Below, in pieces: positions 1 to 9,351 of a stretch of DNA of 64,000 bases (position 1 is its first letter; each line of letters begins with the position of its first letter). The DNA comes from JAOUEA01 sp963825685 (GTDB lineage Bacteria; Actinomycetota; UBA4738; HRBIN12): assembly GCA_963825685.1 (NCBI GenBank), contig CAWGUD010000027.1, forward strand, positions 62,001-126,000, given 5' to 3'. Position numbers and translations under genes: made by a program. A model generated the notes under the pieces. The model saw only the letters and a list, made by a program, of their open reading frames with translations, did no database searches and was not told the DNA's origin.

Positions 1-252
1 GCGGAAGAGCTCGCTCCAGTGCGTCTTGCCCTGGTCGCGCATCGCTCGCTCACCCTCGGGACCCGCCTCCGGCGAGACCCCGTGGTCCTTCAGGATGCGG
101 TCGGCCCGGAACGCGTCGAGCGCCCAGTACTGCAGGAAGACGTCGACGGGACGAGCCATCGCCGCCGCCCCGACCGTCAACACCGCGGCGGCCTGCAGCT
201 TGTCGTCGGTGCCGGAGAACAAGACCAGCGAGAGCCGATCGTCGGTGCTCAT
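1..252 (-). CDS. DsrE/DsrF-like family protein, 3' end cut by window edge
   Basis: The first 84 codons are present, from an ATG at 252 running off the left edge. The start has a purine-rich GGAAGGGG ribosome site upstream. The N-terminus reads MSTDDRLSLVLFSGTDDK and continues with an alanine-rich helix and the segment VDVFLQYWALDAF. This pattern is typical of the DsrE/DsrF/DsrH-like fold, small cytoplasmic proteins linked to sulfur relay or persulfide handling. The catalytic cysteine region would lie further on and is not visible, so the specific role is open. It is divergent from the D-aminoacylase, with about 165 bases between the two starts. Confidence 0.6.
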   Translation of the reverse strand, partial: MSTDDRLSLVLFSGTDDKLQAAAVLTVGAAAMARPVDVFLQYWALDAFRADRILKDHGVSPEAGPEGERAMRDQGKTHWSELFR

Positions 253-417
253 GGCGTACCCCTTCCGTTCGTACCCCTGTGTCGTCACCGTCAGCATCGA
301 ACGGATCGGAGGCCCGTGCGCTGGGGGCGTGAGACCCCCCACGGCAGGGACCGTCGGGACCGCGCGAGGGGAATACGGGATGGCCGTGACGGTTCCCGGC
401 ACGGCTACGATGCGCCC

Positions 418-1999
418 GTGCTCGACCTCTGGATCGCCTCGGCCACGGTCGTCGACGGGACCGGCGCCCCCGCCTACTCGGCGTCGGTGGGCGTTGACAC
501 GCGGCCGCATCGCGGTGATCGCCCGCGACCCCGCGGACCCCGAACCTCCGGCGGAGCACCGGCTCGACGGCGCCGGCCTCGTGCTCTCCCCCGGGTTCGT
601 CGACGTGCACAACCACTCGGACCTCGGTGCGCTCGTGGACCCGACGATGCCCTCGACGCTGCGCCAAGGCGTGACGAGCGTGGTCGTGGGCAACTGCGGG
701 ATGTCGCCGTTCCCGGCATCGTCGGCGACCGAGCTCGCATCGTGGGCCGGAGGAGACCCCTCCGAGATGGATCTGGACTTCGGATCGTTCGGGGGGTTCC
801 TGGAGCGGGTCGAGGCATCGGGGCCCGCCGTGAACGTCGCGGCGCTGGTCGGTCACGGGTCGGTGCGCGACCTCGTGATGGGCCTCGAGCGACGCGCCCC
901 CACCGACGAGGAGCTCGCCGCGATGCGGCGGACGGTGGCCGAGGCGATGGACGCCGGTGCCGTCGGCCTGTCGACCGGCCTGATCTACGTGCCCGGCATG
1001 TACTCGTCGACCGACGAGATCGTCGCCCTCGCCGAGGAAGCCGCCCGCGCCGGCGGCATCTACGCGTCGCACATCCGCGGCGAGGGCGCCCACCTCTTCC
1101 GCGCCGTGAACGAGGCGATCGAGATCGGACGCCGCGCCGGGCTCGGGGTGCACGTGAGCCACCTGAAGTGCGAGACCTCGCACATGTGGGGCCGGGCGAG
1201 CGAGCTGCTGGCCCTGGTGCACGACGCCGACGACGTGACCGGCGACCAGTACCCGTACGCGGCCTGGGCCTCCGTGCTCTGGTCCCTGCTCCCCGAGTGG
1301 GCGCCCGTGGCCGAGCTCCCGGCGATGCTGGCCGACCGCGCCACCCGCGATCGGCTGATCGCGTCCGTCGAGCAGGGCGAGGGCGACGCGTTCCAGTCGT
1401 CGGTCGACGGGGTCGGCTGGGACCGGATCGTGATCGAGGACACCGCCGACCGAGGGTGCAACGGGCTCGACGTCGCGGCGATCGCCGAACGGCGAGGGGT
1501 CGAGCCGGTCGAGGCGTTCTTCCAGCTGCTGGTCGAGGAGCCCAGCACCTCCTGCATCGGCCACGCGATGCACGAGGACGACGTGCGCACGATCCTGGCC
1601 GACCCGGAGATCATGGTGGCGTCGGATGCCGTCTCGGTCGCGCCCGACGGACCGATGGCCGACGTCCCGGTGCACCCGCGCACGTACGGGACCTTCCCCC
1701 GCGTGCTGGGGCCCGCGGTCCGAGACGGCGTGCTCTCGCTGGAAGCAGCCGTTCGCACGATGACGTCGCTGCCGGCAGACCGCTTCGGCCTGTCCGGTCG
1801 GGGGCGCGTCGAGGAAGGTGCGTGGGCCGATCTCGCGCTGTTCGACGCCGACACCGTGACCGATCGCGCGACGTTCGAACGGCCGCACGCGTTCCCCGAC
1901 GGCTTCGAGGCCATGATCGTCGGAGGCACGGTCGCGTGGCAGCGAGGGGACGACCGCATCCGGCGGGCGGGACGGGTCCTCCGCCGTGGCGAGGGATAG
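418..1999 (+). CDS. N-acyl-D-amino-acid deacylase (amidohydrolase), one frameshift
   Basis: Predicted zinc amidohydrolase that removes acyl groups from N-acyl-D-amino acids. A GTG at 418 begins the beta-sandwich segment VLDLWIASATVVDGTGAPAY. Near 494-503 the reading frame must shift to continue into RIAVIARDPADP, the metal motif GFVDVHNHSD, and the family signature QGVTSVVVGNCGMSPFP. Later family blocks are YASHIRGEG, HVSHLKCE and a C-terminal segment that rebuilds the sandwich domain. The total of about 525 codons fits the family. The single-base shift looks like a sequence error, because both sides are well conserved. The methyltransferase follows within 11 bases, so the two are probably co-transcribed. 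Substrate preference cannot be told from sequence. Confidence 0.8.
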
Positions 2000-2009
2000 G
2001 CTCCCCGGC

Positions 2010-2822
2010 GTGAGCGATGCGGACCTGAACCGATCCCTGTGGGACGAGCGAGCCGGGCTGCACGGCCAGGACGACTACTACGACGTCGCCGGCTTCCTCG
2101 CGGGCGGTTCGTCGCTCGCGGAGCGCGAGCTCGACGAGGTGCGAGCGGCGGTGGGCGACGTCGACGGCCTCGACGTGCTGCACCTTCAGTGCCACTTCGG
2201 GCTCGACACGCTGTCGTTCGCTCGCCTGGGAGCGAGGTCGACGGGCCTGGACTTCTCTGCGGTGGCCGTCGAGCGAGCTCGCGGACTCGCCGCTCAGGCC
2301 GGCCTCGACGCCGCCTTCGTGGAGGCCGACTCCCAGCACCTGCCGAGCGAGCTCGAGGGCCGCTTCGACCTGGTCTTCGCCTCGTACGGCGTGCTGTGTT
2401 GGATCGCCGACGTCGACGCATGGATGCGCTCCGCGTCCGCGGCGCTGCGCGGCGGGGGGCGGCTCGTGCTGATCGACCTCCATCCGGCCTCGCAGATGGT
2501 CGGAGGCATCGACCCGTTGGAGTTCGACTTCCCGTACCTCGGGGCGGAGCCCCAGCGCTTCGATGCCTCGGGCTCGTACGCCGCCCCCGACGCCGACACC
2601 ACGGCCAACACGTCGGTCGAGTACGCCCATGGGCTCGGCGAGATCGTCACGGCCGCGGTCGACGCAGGCTTGCGCATCGACGCGTTGACCGAGTGGCTCG
2701 ACGAGGCGTTCGATCCACGCGGCGGCATCCTGGCGGTGGAGGACGACGGGCGGTTCCGCCTGCGGCTCGGTGGCGGTCACCCGCTGCCGCTGACGTTCTC
2801 GCTGCGTGCCACGAAGACGTAG
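2010..2822 (+). CDS. Class I SAM-dependent methyltransferase
   Basis: Cytoplasmic methyltransferase of about 270 residues. The Rossmann core is clear: VLHLQCHFGLDTLSFARLGA is the SAM-binding motif I region (LQCHFG replaces the usual DxGxGxG). Then come the acidic GLDFS end of strand 2, the FVEADSQHLP motif II and FDLVFASYGVLCWI motif III. The HFGLDTL form is typical of a group of actinobacterial methyltransferases of unknown substrate. GTG at 2010 is preferred over the upstream in-frame GTG at 1986, because the latter lies inside the D-aminoacylase. The gene follows the deacylase on the same strand. Confidence 0.75.
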   Translation: MSDADLNRSLWDERAGLHGQDDYYDVAGFLAGGSSLAERELDEVRAAVGDVDGLDVLHLQCHFGLDTLSFARLGARSTGLDFSAVAVERARGLAAQAGLDAAFVEADSQHLPSELEGRFDLVFASYGVLCWIADVDAWMRSASAALRGGGRLVLIDLHPASQMVGGIDPLEFDFPYLGAEPQRFDASGSYAAPDADTTANTSVEYAHGLGEIVTAAVDAGLRIDALTEWLDEAFDPRGGILAVEDDGRFRLRLGGGHPLPLTFSLRATKT

Positions 2823-2831
2823 CGGCTCCGC

Positions 2832-3356
2832 TCAACCCACCGGGCAGGCTCCCCAGAGGCCGGCCTGCTCGTCGCGCGCTCGCCGCTGGGCCGTCGTGAA
2901 GCGGTCGACGTAGCGAACGTTGGGCGGGAACGTCGCGAGCACCGCGTACCCCTCCCGCAGGATGCGCTCGTTGAAGAGGCCGTCGTCGATCCAGACGTAC
3001 GCGAGGGTGCGGTCGAAGCGATCGGTCCGCTCCACGTCGAACTCCAGCTCGACGTCTCGACCCCCGAGGGCCTCGGCCGTGTACCGCGTCGCCTGCTCGC
3101 CGAAGCACTCCTCGTCGGTGTAGGGGCCGTCCTTCTCGGGGGTGTCGATGCCGATCAGGCGCACGGGCGTCTCCTCACCGTTCAGGTCGACCCGGATCGT
3201 GTCGCCGTCGACCACCTCGACGACGCGCACGGTCGTTCGGGAGTCATCGTCTCCGCCCGCTCCGGGGTCGTCGAACCCCTCGGTGCATGCGGTCGCCAGC
3301 ACGACCGCGAGGATCGCGACGAGGGCCAGCGAACGGAGGCGTCGACTCGGCGGCAC
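2832..3356 (-). CDS. Thermonuclease-family lipoprotein
   Basis: Staphylococcal-nuclease-like (SNase) protein of 174 residues. The N-terminus is a lipoprotein signal with basic residues, a hydrophobic stretch and the lipobox LATAC (Cys about residue 24), so it is expected to be anchored outside the membrane. The nuclease core shows VVDGDTIRV, VRLIGIDTPEK (Arg and Glu of the active site) and DRFDRTLAYVWIDDG with the second catalytic Arg. It probably degrades extracellular nucleic acid. It starts with GTG and is divergent from the P450 gene, with only 23 bases between the two starts. It converges with the methyltransferase end. Confidence 0.85.
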   Translation of the reverse strand: MPPSRRLRSLALVAILAVVLATACTEGFDDPGAGGDDDSRTTVRVVEVVDGDTIRVDLNGEETPVRLIGIDTPEKDGPYTDEECFGEQATRYTAEALGGRDVELEFDVERTDRFDRTLAYVWIDDGLFNERILREGYAVLATFPPNVRYVDRFTTAQRRARDEQAGLWGACPVG

Positions 3357-3379
3357 GCGCGGAACGCTACCGTAGCGCC

Positions 3380-4603
3380 GTGCAGGGAGCCGATCCGCGC
3401 GCGCTCGGGTTCGATCCCGACGACATCGGGTTCGTCGCCGACCCGTACCCGGCGTACGAGCGCCTGCGTGCGGCGGCGCCGATCCTCTACGACGAGGCCA
3501 CCGACCACTGGCTCGTGACCCGCTACGACGACGTGAACGCGCTGCTGCGCGACCGCCGGTTCGGCCGCACGTACCTGCACACGGCGACGCACGAGGAGAT
3601 GGGCCACGAGCCGCCCTCGCCGTCGCTCGACCCGTTCTGGCATCTGATCAACCACGGCATCCTCGACATGGAGCCTCCCGATCACACGCGGGTGCGCCGG
3701 CTCGTGTCGAAGGCGTTCACGCCCCGCATGGTCGAGTCGATGCGCACGCCCGTGCAGGAGCTGACCGATGAACTGGTCGACGCCGTCGCGGGTGAGGGAA
3801 CGTTCGACCTGCTCCCGGCGATCGCCGAACCGCTGCCGGTCGCCGTGATCGCCGAGCTGCTCGGCGTGCCTCGCACCGACCGCCACCTGTTGCGACCGTG
3901 GTCGGCCGATATCTGCCGCATGTACGAGCTGCACCCGACCGAGGAAGACGCCGCGGTCGCCGTGGCCGCGAGCATCGAGTTCTCCGACTACCTCCGCGCC
4001 CTGTCTCGCGAGCGGCGTGCCACGCCGACGGGAGACCTGATCAGCGAGCTGGCGCTCGTGGTGGACGAGGGCGAGCGCCTCACCGAGGACGAGCTGATCG
4101 GCACGTGCGTGCTGTTGCTGAACGCGGGCCACGAGGCCACGGTGAACGTGACGGGCAACGGGTGGTGGGCGCTGTTCCGCACCCCCGGCGCGCTCGATCG
4201 CCTCCGCGCCGAGCCGGCGCTCGTGCCGTCCGCGGTCGAAGAGATGATGCGATGGGACACGCCCTTGCAGTTGTTCGAGCGGTGGGTGCTCGAGGACGTC
4301 GAGATCCACGGCGTGCGCGTGCCTCGCGGCGCGGAGCTCGGCCTCGTCTTCGGGTCGGCCAACCGCGACCCTTCGGTCTTCGACTCGCCGGACGAGCTGC
4401 GCCTCGACCGCGAGCCGAACCCGCACGTCACGTTCGGTGCGGGCATCCACTTCTGCCTGGGGGCGCCGCTGGCCCGCCTCGAACTCCAGACGTCGTTCGC
4501 GACGGTGTTGCGCCGCCTCCCCGACCTCGAACTCATCGAGGAACCTCGCTGGAAGCCCGGCTACATCATCCGGGGGTTGGAGTCGCTGCGCGTGACCTGC
4601 TGA
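3380..4603 (+). CDS. Cytochrome P450
   Basis: Soluble bacterial P450 of 407 residues, a haem-thiolate mono-oxygenase. Visible landmarks are the I-helix oxygen-activation motif AGHEAT (about 249-254), the K-helix ExxR as EMMR (288-291), and the haem loop FGAGIHFCLG with ligand Cys 359. An MEPPDHTRVRRLV block near residue 97 is the usual C-helix region. GTG at 3380 gives a normal family length, although the frame stays open upstream. No ferredoxin or ferredoxin reductase gene lies beside it, so its redox partner must be elsewhere. The substrate is unknown. Confidence 0.9.
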   Translation: MQGADPRALGFDPDDIGFVADPYPAYERLRAAAPILYDEATDHWLVTRYDDVNALLRDRRFGRTYLHTATHEEMGHEPPSPSLDPFWHLINHGILDMEPPDHTRVRRLVSKAFTPRMVESMRTPVQELTDELVDAVAGEGTFDLLPAIAEPLPVAVIAELLGVPRTDRHLLRPWSADICRMYELHPTEEDAAVAVAASIEFSDYLRALSRERRATPTGDLISELALVVDEGERLTEDELIGTCVLLLNAGHEATVNVTGNGWWALFRTPGALDRLRAEPALVPSAVEEMMRWDTPLQLFERWVLEDVEIHGVRVPRGAELGLVFGSANRDPSVFDSPDELRLDREPNPHVTFGAGIHFCLGAPLARLELQTSFATVLRRLPDLELIEEPRWKPGYIIRGLESLRVTC

Positions 4604-4780
4604 CGGGCCCCCGAGCCATCGGTCATCGGCGCCTCGACGTCGTAGTCAGACGTCCCGTCGGTCGCCGACTGCCCGGAGCAGACCGCTTCACGGCCCGTAA
4701 GTGTCGGTTCTCGGCGACCGATCCCCGGGAAGAGGCAGCCGCGACCTCTCATCCGGTAGCCTCACGATGGTTGCCCACCA

Positions 4781-5338
4781 GTGGAACGGAGAACACATGA
4801 CAACCTCACCCGATCCGCTCTCGTGCTCACCGTGGTCGCCACGCTCGGCCTCACGCTCGCCGCGCCCGCGGTGGCCGGGCAGCGGATCAGCTATCGAGGC
4901 CGCACCTCGCAGGATGAGCGGGTGCGTTTGGAGGTCCTCAAGCGCGATAGCGGACGCCGGTTCCTCAACGACGCGAGGTTCTTCATGACGCTGACGTGTG
5001 ACGACGCTTCGACGATGGACTTCGGGATCGGGTTCGGGATCGGACGGCGTCTCGGTGACGACGGCTCGTTCGGGCTGCACGACCTGTACACCGGCATGTG
5101 GGGCTTGGCGATCGACATCGATGGGGTCGTGCGATGGGGATCTGCGGAAGGGACGCTCGAGATCAGTGCCGCGGGACTGACCGAGGACGGCGGCGACGCC
5201 ACGTTCTGCACGACGGGACTCGTGGATTGGACAGCCGATCGAGTGAGCTCGCGACCCGCCAGTCCGCTGTCCGCGCCGGACGGCGTCACGATGGTGAGGA
5301 TCGACCGGGACGGCGAGCTGCGGGTGATCGACCCTTAG
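4781..5338 (+). CDS. Secreted protein of unknown function
   Basis: About 180 residues with a signal peptide: a short basic start, the hydrophobic stretch SALVLTVVATLGLTLAAPAVA and a likely cleavage after AVA. The mature part is small, rich in Gly and Asp, and has two cysteines (one in MTLTCDD, one in ATFCTTG) that could form a disulfide. I do not recognise a family. The start is uncertain. A GTG at 4781 is in frame, but an ATG at 4797 has a better upstream purine site (GGAACGGAGAA) and is out of frame with the rest. One missing base near 4811 would join the two. Confidence 0.6.
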   Translation: MERRTHDNLTRSALVLTVVATLGLTLAAPAVAGQRISYRGRTSQDERVRLEVLKRDSGRRFLNDARFFMTLTCDDASTMDFGIGFGIGRRLGDDGSFGLHDLYTGMWGLAIDIDGVVRWGSAEGTLEISAAGLTEDGGDATFCTTGLVDWTADRVSSRPASPLSAPDGVTMVRIDRDGELRVIDP

Positions 5339-5368
5339 GGTCGCTTCAACCCGGTACCTGAGTCGTCC

Positions 5369-5500
5369 GAGGTCCGTGCCTTGGTCGAGAAGGGCTCCCT
5401 GCGAATGACCGACATCGCCCCGATCATCGGCGTGACCACTCAGCGCTGAGCCAGATCGTCGCCGAGCGTGCGGACTTCCCCGACCCGGCGACGGTGGTCT
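5369..5500 (+). pseudogene. Remnant of a small helix-turn-helix protein
   Basis: From about 5369 the translation reads EVRALVEKGSLRMTDIAPII then GVTTQR followed by a TGA. One base later the frame continues SQIVAERADFPDP. The shape (R/K-x-TDIA-x-x-x-GV-x-x-QR, then SQ-x-V-x-ER-x-DFP) is that of the HTH found in small DNA-binding and antitoxin-like proteins. No start with a ribosome site and no full-length domain are present. It may be a decayed gene or a short gene hit by an indel. It sits just downstream of the tRNA-Thr on the opposite strand. Confidence 0.4.
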
Positions 5501-5505
5501 GTCGG

Positions 5506-5579
5506 AGCCGGCGGTCGGATTCGAACCGACGACCTACCGATTACAAGTCGGTTGCGCTACCGGACTGCGCCACGCCGGC
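5506..5579 (-). tRNA. tRNA-Thr (anticodon UGU)
   Basis: On the minus strand the sequence folds into a complete cloverleaf. The acceptor stem is GCCGGCG paired with CGCCGGC, the D arm is GCGC/GCGC, and the anticodon stem is ACCGA/TCGGT around the loop CTTGTAA (anticodon TGT). The T arm is GTCGG with TTCGAAT. The discriminator base is U and CCA is not encoded in full. It decodes ACA/ACG-type threonine codons. It is the last element of the minus-strand core block, downstream of rlmB. Confidence 0.95.
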
Positions 5580-5582
5580 CGG

Positions 5583-5612
5583 GCCCGGATTCTACCCCGC
5601 GCGGGTCCGGGC
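5583..5612 (-). terminator. Hairpin terminator after rlmB
   Basis: A perfect 7-bp inverted repeat (GCCCGGA ... TCCGGGC) encloses a second GC-rich palindrome, CCCGCGCGGG. It starts immediately after the rlmB stop codon and ends three bases before the tRNA-Thr 5' end. No U-run follows, as is common in high-GC Actinobacteria. It may end the core transcript or mark processing between rlmB and the tRNA. Confidence 0.5.
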
Positions 5613-6398
5613 TCAGCGAGCCCGGGGCACGACGTAGGCGTAGAGCACGGCCGCCAGCGCGGCCGCAGCGTTCAACGAACCGACCTTCCCGCGCATGGGC
5701 AGCGAGAGCAGCTGATCGCACCGCTCGCGAGTGAGCCTCGCCATGCCCTCCCCTTCGCTGCCGATCACCACGGCCACCCGCCCGTCGGGGCACGACTCGT
5801 CGTACACGGTGGAGTCGGCACTCTCGTCGAGCCCGACGACCCAGAAGCCGGCCTCCTGCAGCCGCTCGATGGCCCGGGCGACGTTGGCGACGCGAGCGTG
5901 CGGCAGGTGCACGAGCGCCCCGGCAGACGCACGCACGGCGGCCGGTGTGACCTCCGCGGCGCGACGGGTCCGCGTCACCAGCATCGCGGCACCGGCAGCC
6001 TCGGCCGATCGCGCCGCGGCGCCGAGGTTCTGCGGGTCGGTGATGCCGTCGAGGACGACGACGAGCGCGTCGTCCTCGAACGCGAACGTCGCGAGGTCGC
6101 GCTCACCCAGGGCCTCGGATGCCTCGGTGCCGATGCGGGCCACCACCCCCTGATGCTCCTCGGCCAGCGCATCCAGCGTGGCCCGAGGCACGGTGCGCAC
6201 GGGCACGCCGTCGTCGTGCGCCTGCTCGAGCACCGACCGCATGCCCTGCGTGACCTTGGGCGAGGACACGATCAACACCTCCGAGACCCGTCCGGCGCGC
6301 ATCGCCTCCGTCACGGCTCGACGCCCCGAGATGACCTGGTGCGTCGCCTCGGCACCGGACGGACGACGGCGTCTCGCCCGGTCGCGTTCGCGACTCAT
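5613..6398 (-). CDS. rlmB: 23S rRNA 2'-O-methyltransferase, TrmH/SpoU family
   Basis: Methylates ribose 2'-OH groups in rRNA, most likely G2251 of 23S rRNA as in RlmB. The protein has 261 residues: a basic leader, a substrate-binding domain with ISGRRAVTEAM, and the SPOUT knot with motif 1 DGITDPQNLGAAARSAEAAG, motif 2 VVIGSEGEGMARL and motif 3 LPMRGKVGSLNAAAAL. ATG at 6398 overlaps the ispF TGA by four bases (ATGA), indicating translational coupling. In many actinobacteria cysS lies between ispF and this gene; it is absent here. Confidence 0.9.
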   Translation of the reverse strand: MSRERDRARRRRPSGAEATHQVISGRRAVTEAMRAGRVSEVLIVSSPKVTQGMRSVLEQAHDDGVPVRTVPRATLDALAEEHQGVVARIGTEASEALGERDLATFAFEDDALVVVLDGITDPQNLGAAARSAEAAGAAMLVTRTRRAAEVTPAAVRASAGALVHLPHARVANVARAIERLQEAGFWVVGLDESADSTVYDESCPDGRVAVVIGSEGEGMARLTRERCDQLLSLPMRGKVGSLNAAAALAAVLYAYVVPRAR

Positions 6399-6875
6399 GC
6401 GATGACCGCGACGGCCATGCAACCGACGCCGTCGCCGACCAGGCCGAGGCCCTCCGGCCTCGTCGCCTTCACCGACATGGCCTCGACGGCGATCGCGAGG
6501 GCCTCGGCCAAGCCCGAGCGCAGGTCGTCGCGGTGCGGCGCGATCGGCGGTCGTTCGCAGATCACCGTCGACGTCGCACGACCGCACCGCGTACCCCGCC
6601 CCACGCACGAGCTCGAGCGTTCTCGCCAGCAACGCCAGCCCCGCGATGCCGGCGATCGACGGATCGCTCTCGGGGAAGTGGCTGCCGACGTCGCCGAGGG
6701 CCGCGGCTCCCAGCAGCGCGTCGGCGATCGCATGACACACCACGTCGCCGTCGGAGTGGCCGACCAGCCCCGGCTCGCCGTCGAACGCGACCCCACCCAG
6801 CCACAGGCGACGATCGTCCGTCGCCCACGGATGCACGTCGAACCCCAGGCCGACGCGGGGAACGACCTCAGTCAC
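6395..6875 (-). CDS. ispF: 2-C-methyl-D-erythritol 2,4-cyclodiphosphate synthase, one frameshift
   Basis: Catalyses the MEcPP-forming step of the MEP isoprenoid pathway. The N-terminal half has the metal motif GFDVHPW, the block GHSDGDVVCHAIADALLGA and DVGSHFPESDP. Near 6561-6580 the frame must shift by one base, after which TVICERPPI and MSVKATRPEGLG complete the enzyme. Total length of about 160 codons is normal. Because the enzyme is normally essential and both halves are intact, the shift is probably a sequence error. It overlaps ispD by eight bases upstream and rlmB by four downstream. Confidence 0.9.
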
Positions 6876-7567
6876 CGGGGCCGCCCATGCGCGCGTCGGC
6901 GTTGGCGAGGTCGAACAGGGTCGTGATCTTGACGTTGTTGGGGTCGCCCGGAACCGCGGCCACCGCGACCCCGTCGTGCTCGAGGGCGGCCGAGTCGTCC
7001 GTGAGGGCCAGACCGGCCTCGGCGGCGCGACGATGCGCCTCCCGCAGCGCGGTCACGTCGAACGCCTGCGGCGTCTGGGCCAGGGCGAGCCGCTCCCGGT
7101 CGAGGGTGCCGACCACGAGCCCGTCGGCGACCTGCTTCACGGTGTCGGCGACCGGCGAGACGGGGACCGCGCCGGGTGTGCGCTCGCTCACCGCCGCGAT
7201 GACGGCCGTGAACAGGTCGGGGGGCGCGAACGGGCGCGCCGCATCGTGGATCGCCACGACGGACGTCCCGGTCGGCACCGCGTCGAGCGCGGCCCGCACC
7301 GATGCCTGGCGCGTCTCGCCCCCGGTCACCACGAGCACGGGAACGCCACACCCCTCGAGGCAGCGCTCCGCTCGCTCCTCCCAGCCCGACCGGCGCCGCG
7401 ACGATCACGGCACCGACCAGCGGCGACGCGGCCGCCGCACCGACGGCCACCGCGAGCATCGGACGCCCGCCGATCGACAGGAACGCCTTCGGTTCCTCGG
7501 CGCCGACCCGGCGGCCCGCGCCCGCGGCGAGCACGATCGCGACGGCCTTGCCGTCACCCGGTTCCAT
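6868..7567 (-). CDS. ispD: 2-C-methyl-D-erythritol 4-phosphate cytidylyltransferase, one frameshift
   Basis: Activates MEP with CTP in the MEP pathway. The nucleotidyltransferase signature AIVLAAGAGRRVGAEEPKAF and GRPMLAV are seen at the N-terminus. Near 7383-7388 (GTCGGGCTGGG) one extra base breaks the frame. After it the sequence continues WEERAERCLEGCGVPVLVVT, GGETRQASV, IHDAARPFAPP and LAQTPQAFD, all typical of IspD. Length of about 232 codons is normal. ATG at 7567. It overlaps ispF, forming an ispDF pair. The shift is interpreted as an assembly error. Confidence 0.9.
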
Positions 7568-7603
7568 GCGCGAAGCATGGCAGACCGGCCGAGGACGCGG
7601 GAC

Positions 7604-8689
7604 CTAGTCCTCCGAGGACGCCGCCTCGGGCACGAGGGCCGCGAACACCATGCGCCCCGTGGTCGTCTGGATCACGTTCGTGACGCGGATGTCGGGTGAG
7701 GCGCCGATCATCTCGACGGCCTTCTCGACCACGACCATCGTGCCGTCGTCGAGGTATCCGACGGCTTGACCGTGCTCGCGACCCTCCTTCACGAGACGCA
7801 CCGAGATCTCGTCACCCGCCGTGTACGGCACCCGGAACTTCGATGCCAGGGCATTGATCTGGGCGACCGGCACCCGCAACGCCTCCGCGACCTTGGCCAG
7901 GTTGTGGTCGACCGTGATCAGGGACGCGCCGCGTTCCCGGGCGAGCCGCACGAGCGCCGCGTCGACGTCCATCACACCGACCTCTTCGACGAGCTGGAAC
8001 TGCACCGTGGGCGCCTTCTGCAGCTCGACGAGCACATCGAGTCCTCGCCGGCCGCGCTGCCGTCGGCGAGGATCGCCCGAGTCGCTGATCGCCTGCAGCT
8101 CACGCAACACCCCGTCGTGCAGCAGCACCGTGCCGCTCACGAACCCCGTCGCGACCAGGTCGAGCACGCGTCCGTCGATCAACGCGCTCGTGTCGAGCAC
8201 GTGCAGGTCGCCGCGTGCAGCGACCGAGGCCCTCGGCTTCATGCCGACCAGCCCGAAGATGTCCTCGTACTTCGACTCACCCACTCTGAATCCGAGCGAA
8301 CCGCACACGAGGTAGACGAAGATGATCGCCGGCCACGCCGCGCCGCTCGGCACCAGCAGCAGCGGGATCATCAGCAGGCCGGCGACGATGAGGCCGACGA
8401 TGAGGCCGACCACTCCCCCGGCGAGCTGCGGCGCGGGTCGACGATGCAGCTCGCGCTCCATGCCGCTCACGGCGCGCAGGGTCAGCCGGCCGGCGACCCC
8501 GCCGATCACGAACCCGACGGCCGCGCCGAGGAAGATGAACCCCAGCGCGCGACCCGTGCTCTCCGCGGCCACCGTGCCGCCGAGCAGGAATCCACCGGTC
8601 GCGAGCAGCGCGATGAAGATGAGCCGAACGCCCTCGACGAGGTAGCCGCGCATCGCGCCGCCACGCACATCCTGCTCTCGCTCACTCAT
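7604..8689 (-). CDS. PIN/TRAM domain membrane protein (YacL-like putative RNase)
   Basis: 361 residues. The first half has about four hydrophobic helices (for example LIFIALLATGGFLLGG and GLIVGLIVAGLLMIPLLLV). The second half is a PIN nuclease domain with the acidic residues of HVLDTSALIDGRVLDL and ITVDHNLAKVA. The C-terminus is a TRAM RNA-binding domain (GREHGQAVGYLDDGTMVVVE). This is the YacL family, which in actinobacteria and firmicutes commonly lies between carD and ispD, as here. It is presumably membrane-tethered and acts on RNA; the target is unknown. Confidence 0.9.
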   Translation of the reverse strand: MSEREQDVRGGAMRGYLVEGVRLIFIALLATGGFLLGGTVAAESTGRALGFIFLGAAVGFVIGGVAGRLTLRAVSGMERELHRRPAPQLAGGVVGLIVGLIVAGLLMIPLLLVPSGAAWPAIIFVYLVCGSLGFRVGESKYEDIFGLVGMKPRASVAARGDLHVLDTSALIDGRVLDLVATGFVSGTVLLHDGVLRELQAISDSGDPRRRQRGRRGLDVLVELQKAPTVQFQLVEEVGVMDVDAALVRLARERGASLITVDHNLAKVAEALRVPVAQINALASKFRVPYTAGDEISVRLVKEGREHGQAVGYLDDGTMVVVEKAVEMIGASPDIRVTNVIQTTTGRMVFAALVPEAASSED

Positions 8690-8844
8690 GGCCGTCGCTC
8701 CACCTCCTCCACGCTCCGACGATCGCTCGGTCGGCGGGCAGACTGAACGAACCTGATGCTGAAGGAGGCATCGGCGCGGTCGGACGACGCCTGTAGTCCG
8801 GGTTGACCGTTCGTGGTGCGCCCGGGTCAGGCCCCGGACAGGGG

Positions 8845-9351
8845 TCAGACGGCGGCGATCTTCTCGCCGTGGGCGTCGTCGAGGACCTCGTCGATCATGA
8901 TCTCGGCGGCTTCCTCGGACTTGCCGGTCGCGTGTGAGAGCTCGGAGATCAGGATCTGCCGAGCCTTGGTGATCATGCGCTTCTCGCCGGCCGACAGGCC
9001 CTTCTCCCGGTCGCGGATCGAGAGGTTCCGGAGTACCTCGGCGACCTGGTAGGGGTCACCCGAGTGGAGCTTCTCCATGTTGTTCTTGAACCGACGGCTC
9101 CAGTTGGCGGCCATCGAGGACTCTTCCTCGGTGAGCACCTTGAGGACCTTCTTGACCTCGTTCTTGCTCACGACCGACCGCAGGCCGACCTGATCGGTCG
9201 AGTCGGTCGGGATCATGAGCGTGAGGTCTCCGTAGGCGACGCGCAATACCAGGTAGGTGCGGGTCTCGCCCAGGAACTCCTTCTCTCGCAACTCCTCGAC
9301 CACTGCTGCTCCGTGCTCCGGATGCACCACGGTGTCGCCCTTACGGAACAC
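8845..9351 (-). CDS. carD: CarD family transcriptional regulator
   Basis: 168-residue CarD, which binds the RNA polymerase beta subunit and stabilises open promoter complexes, chiefly at rRNA promoters. The N-terminal RNAP-interaction (Tudor-like) domain begins VFRKGDTVVHPEHGAAVVEE. The helical DNA-binding half contains SSMAANWSRRFKNNMEKL and DPYQVAEVLRNL. GTG at 9351 is chosen because a clean GGAGG lies six bases upstream and because it gives the usual CarD N-terminus; a longer in-frame start at 9429 has no such support. It lies between radA and the PIN/TRAM gene. Confidence 0.93.
   Translation of the reverse strand: MFRKGDTVVHPEHGAAVVEELREKEFLGETRTYLVLRVAYGDLTLMIPTDSTDQVGLRSVVSKNEVKKVLKVLTEEESSMAANWSRRFKNNMEKLHSGDPYQVAEVLRNLSIRDREKGLSAGEKRMITKARQILISELSHATGKSEEAAEIMIDEVLDDAHGEKIAAV

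Noticed and set aside
50..1888. Long open frame antisense to the D-aminoacylase
   Set aside because: It is rich in Arg, His and Gly without domains, typical of antisense frames in high-GC DNA, and the sense strand has a clear enzyme.
5500..5600. Attachment site in the tRNA-Thr(UGU) gene
   Set aside because: The HTH remnant next to it hinted at an integrated element, but no duplicated tRNA end and no integrase are present.
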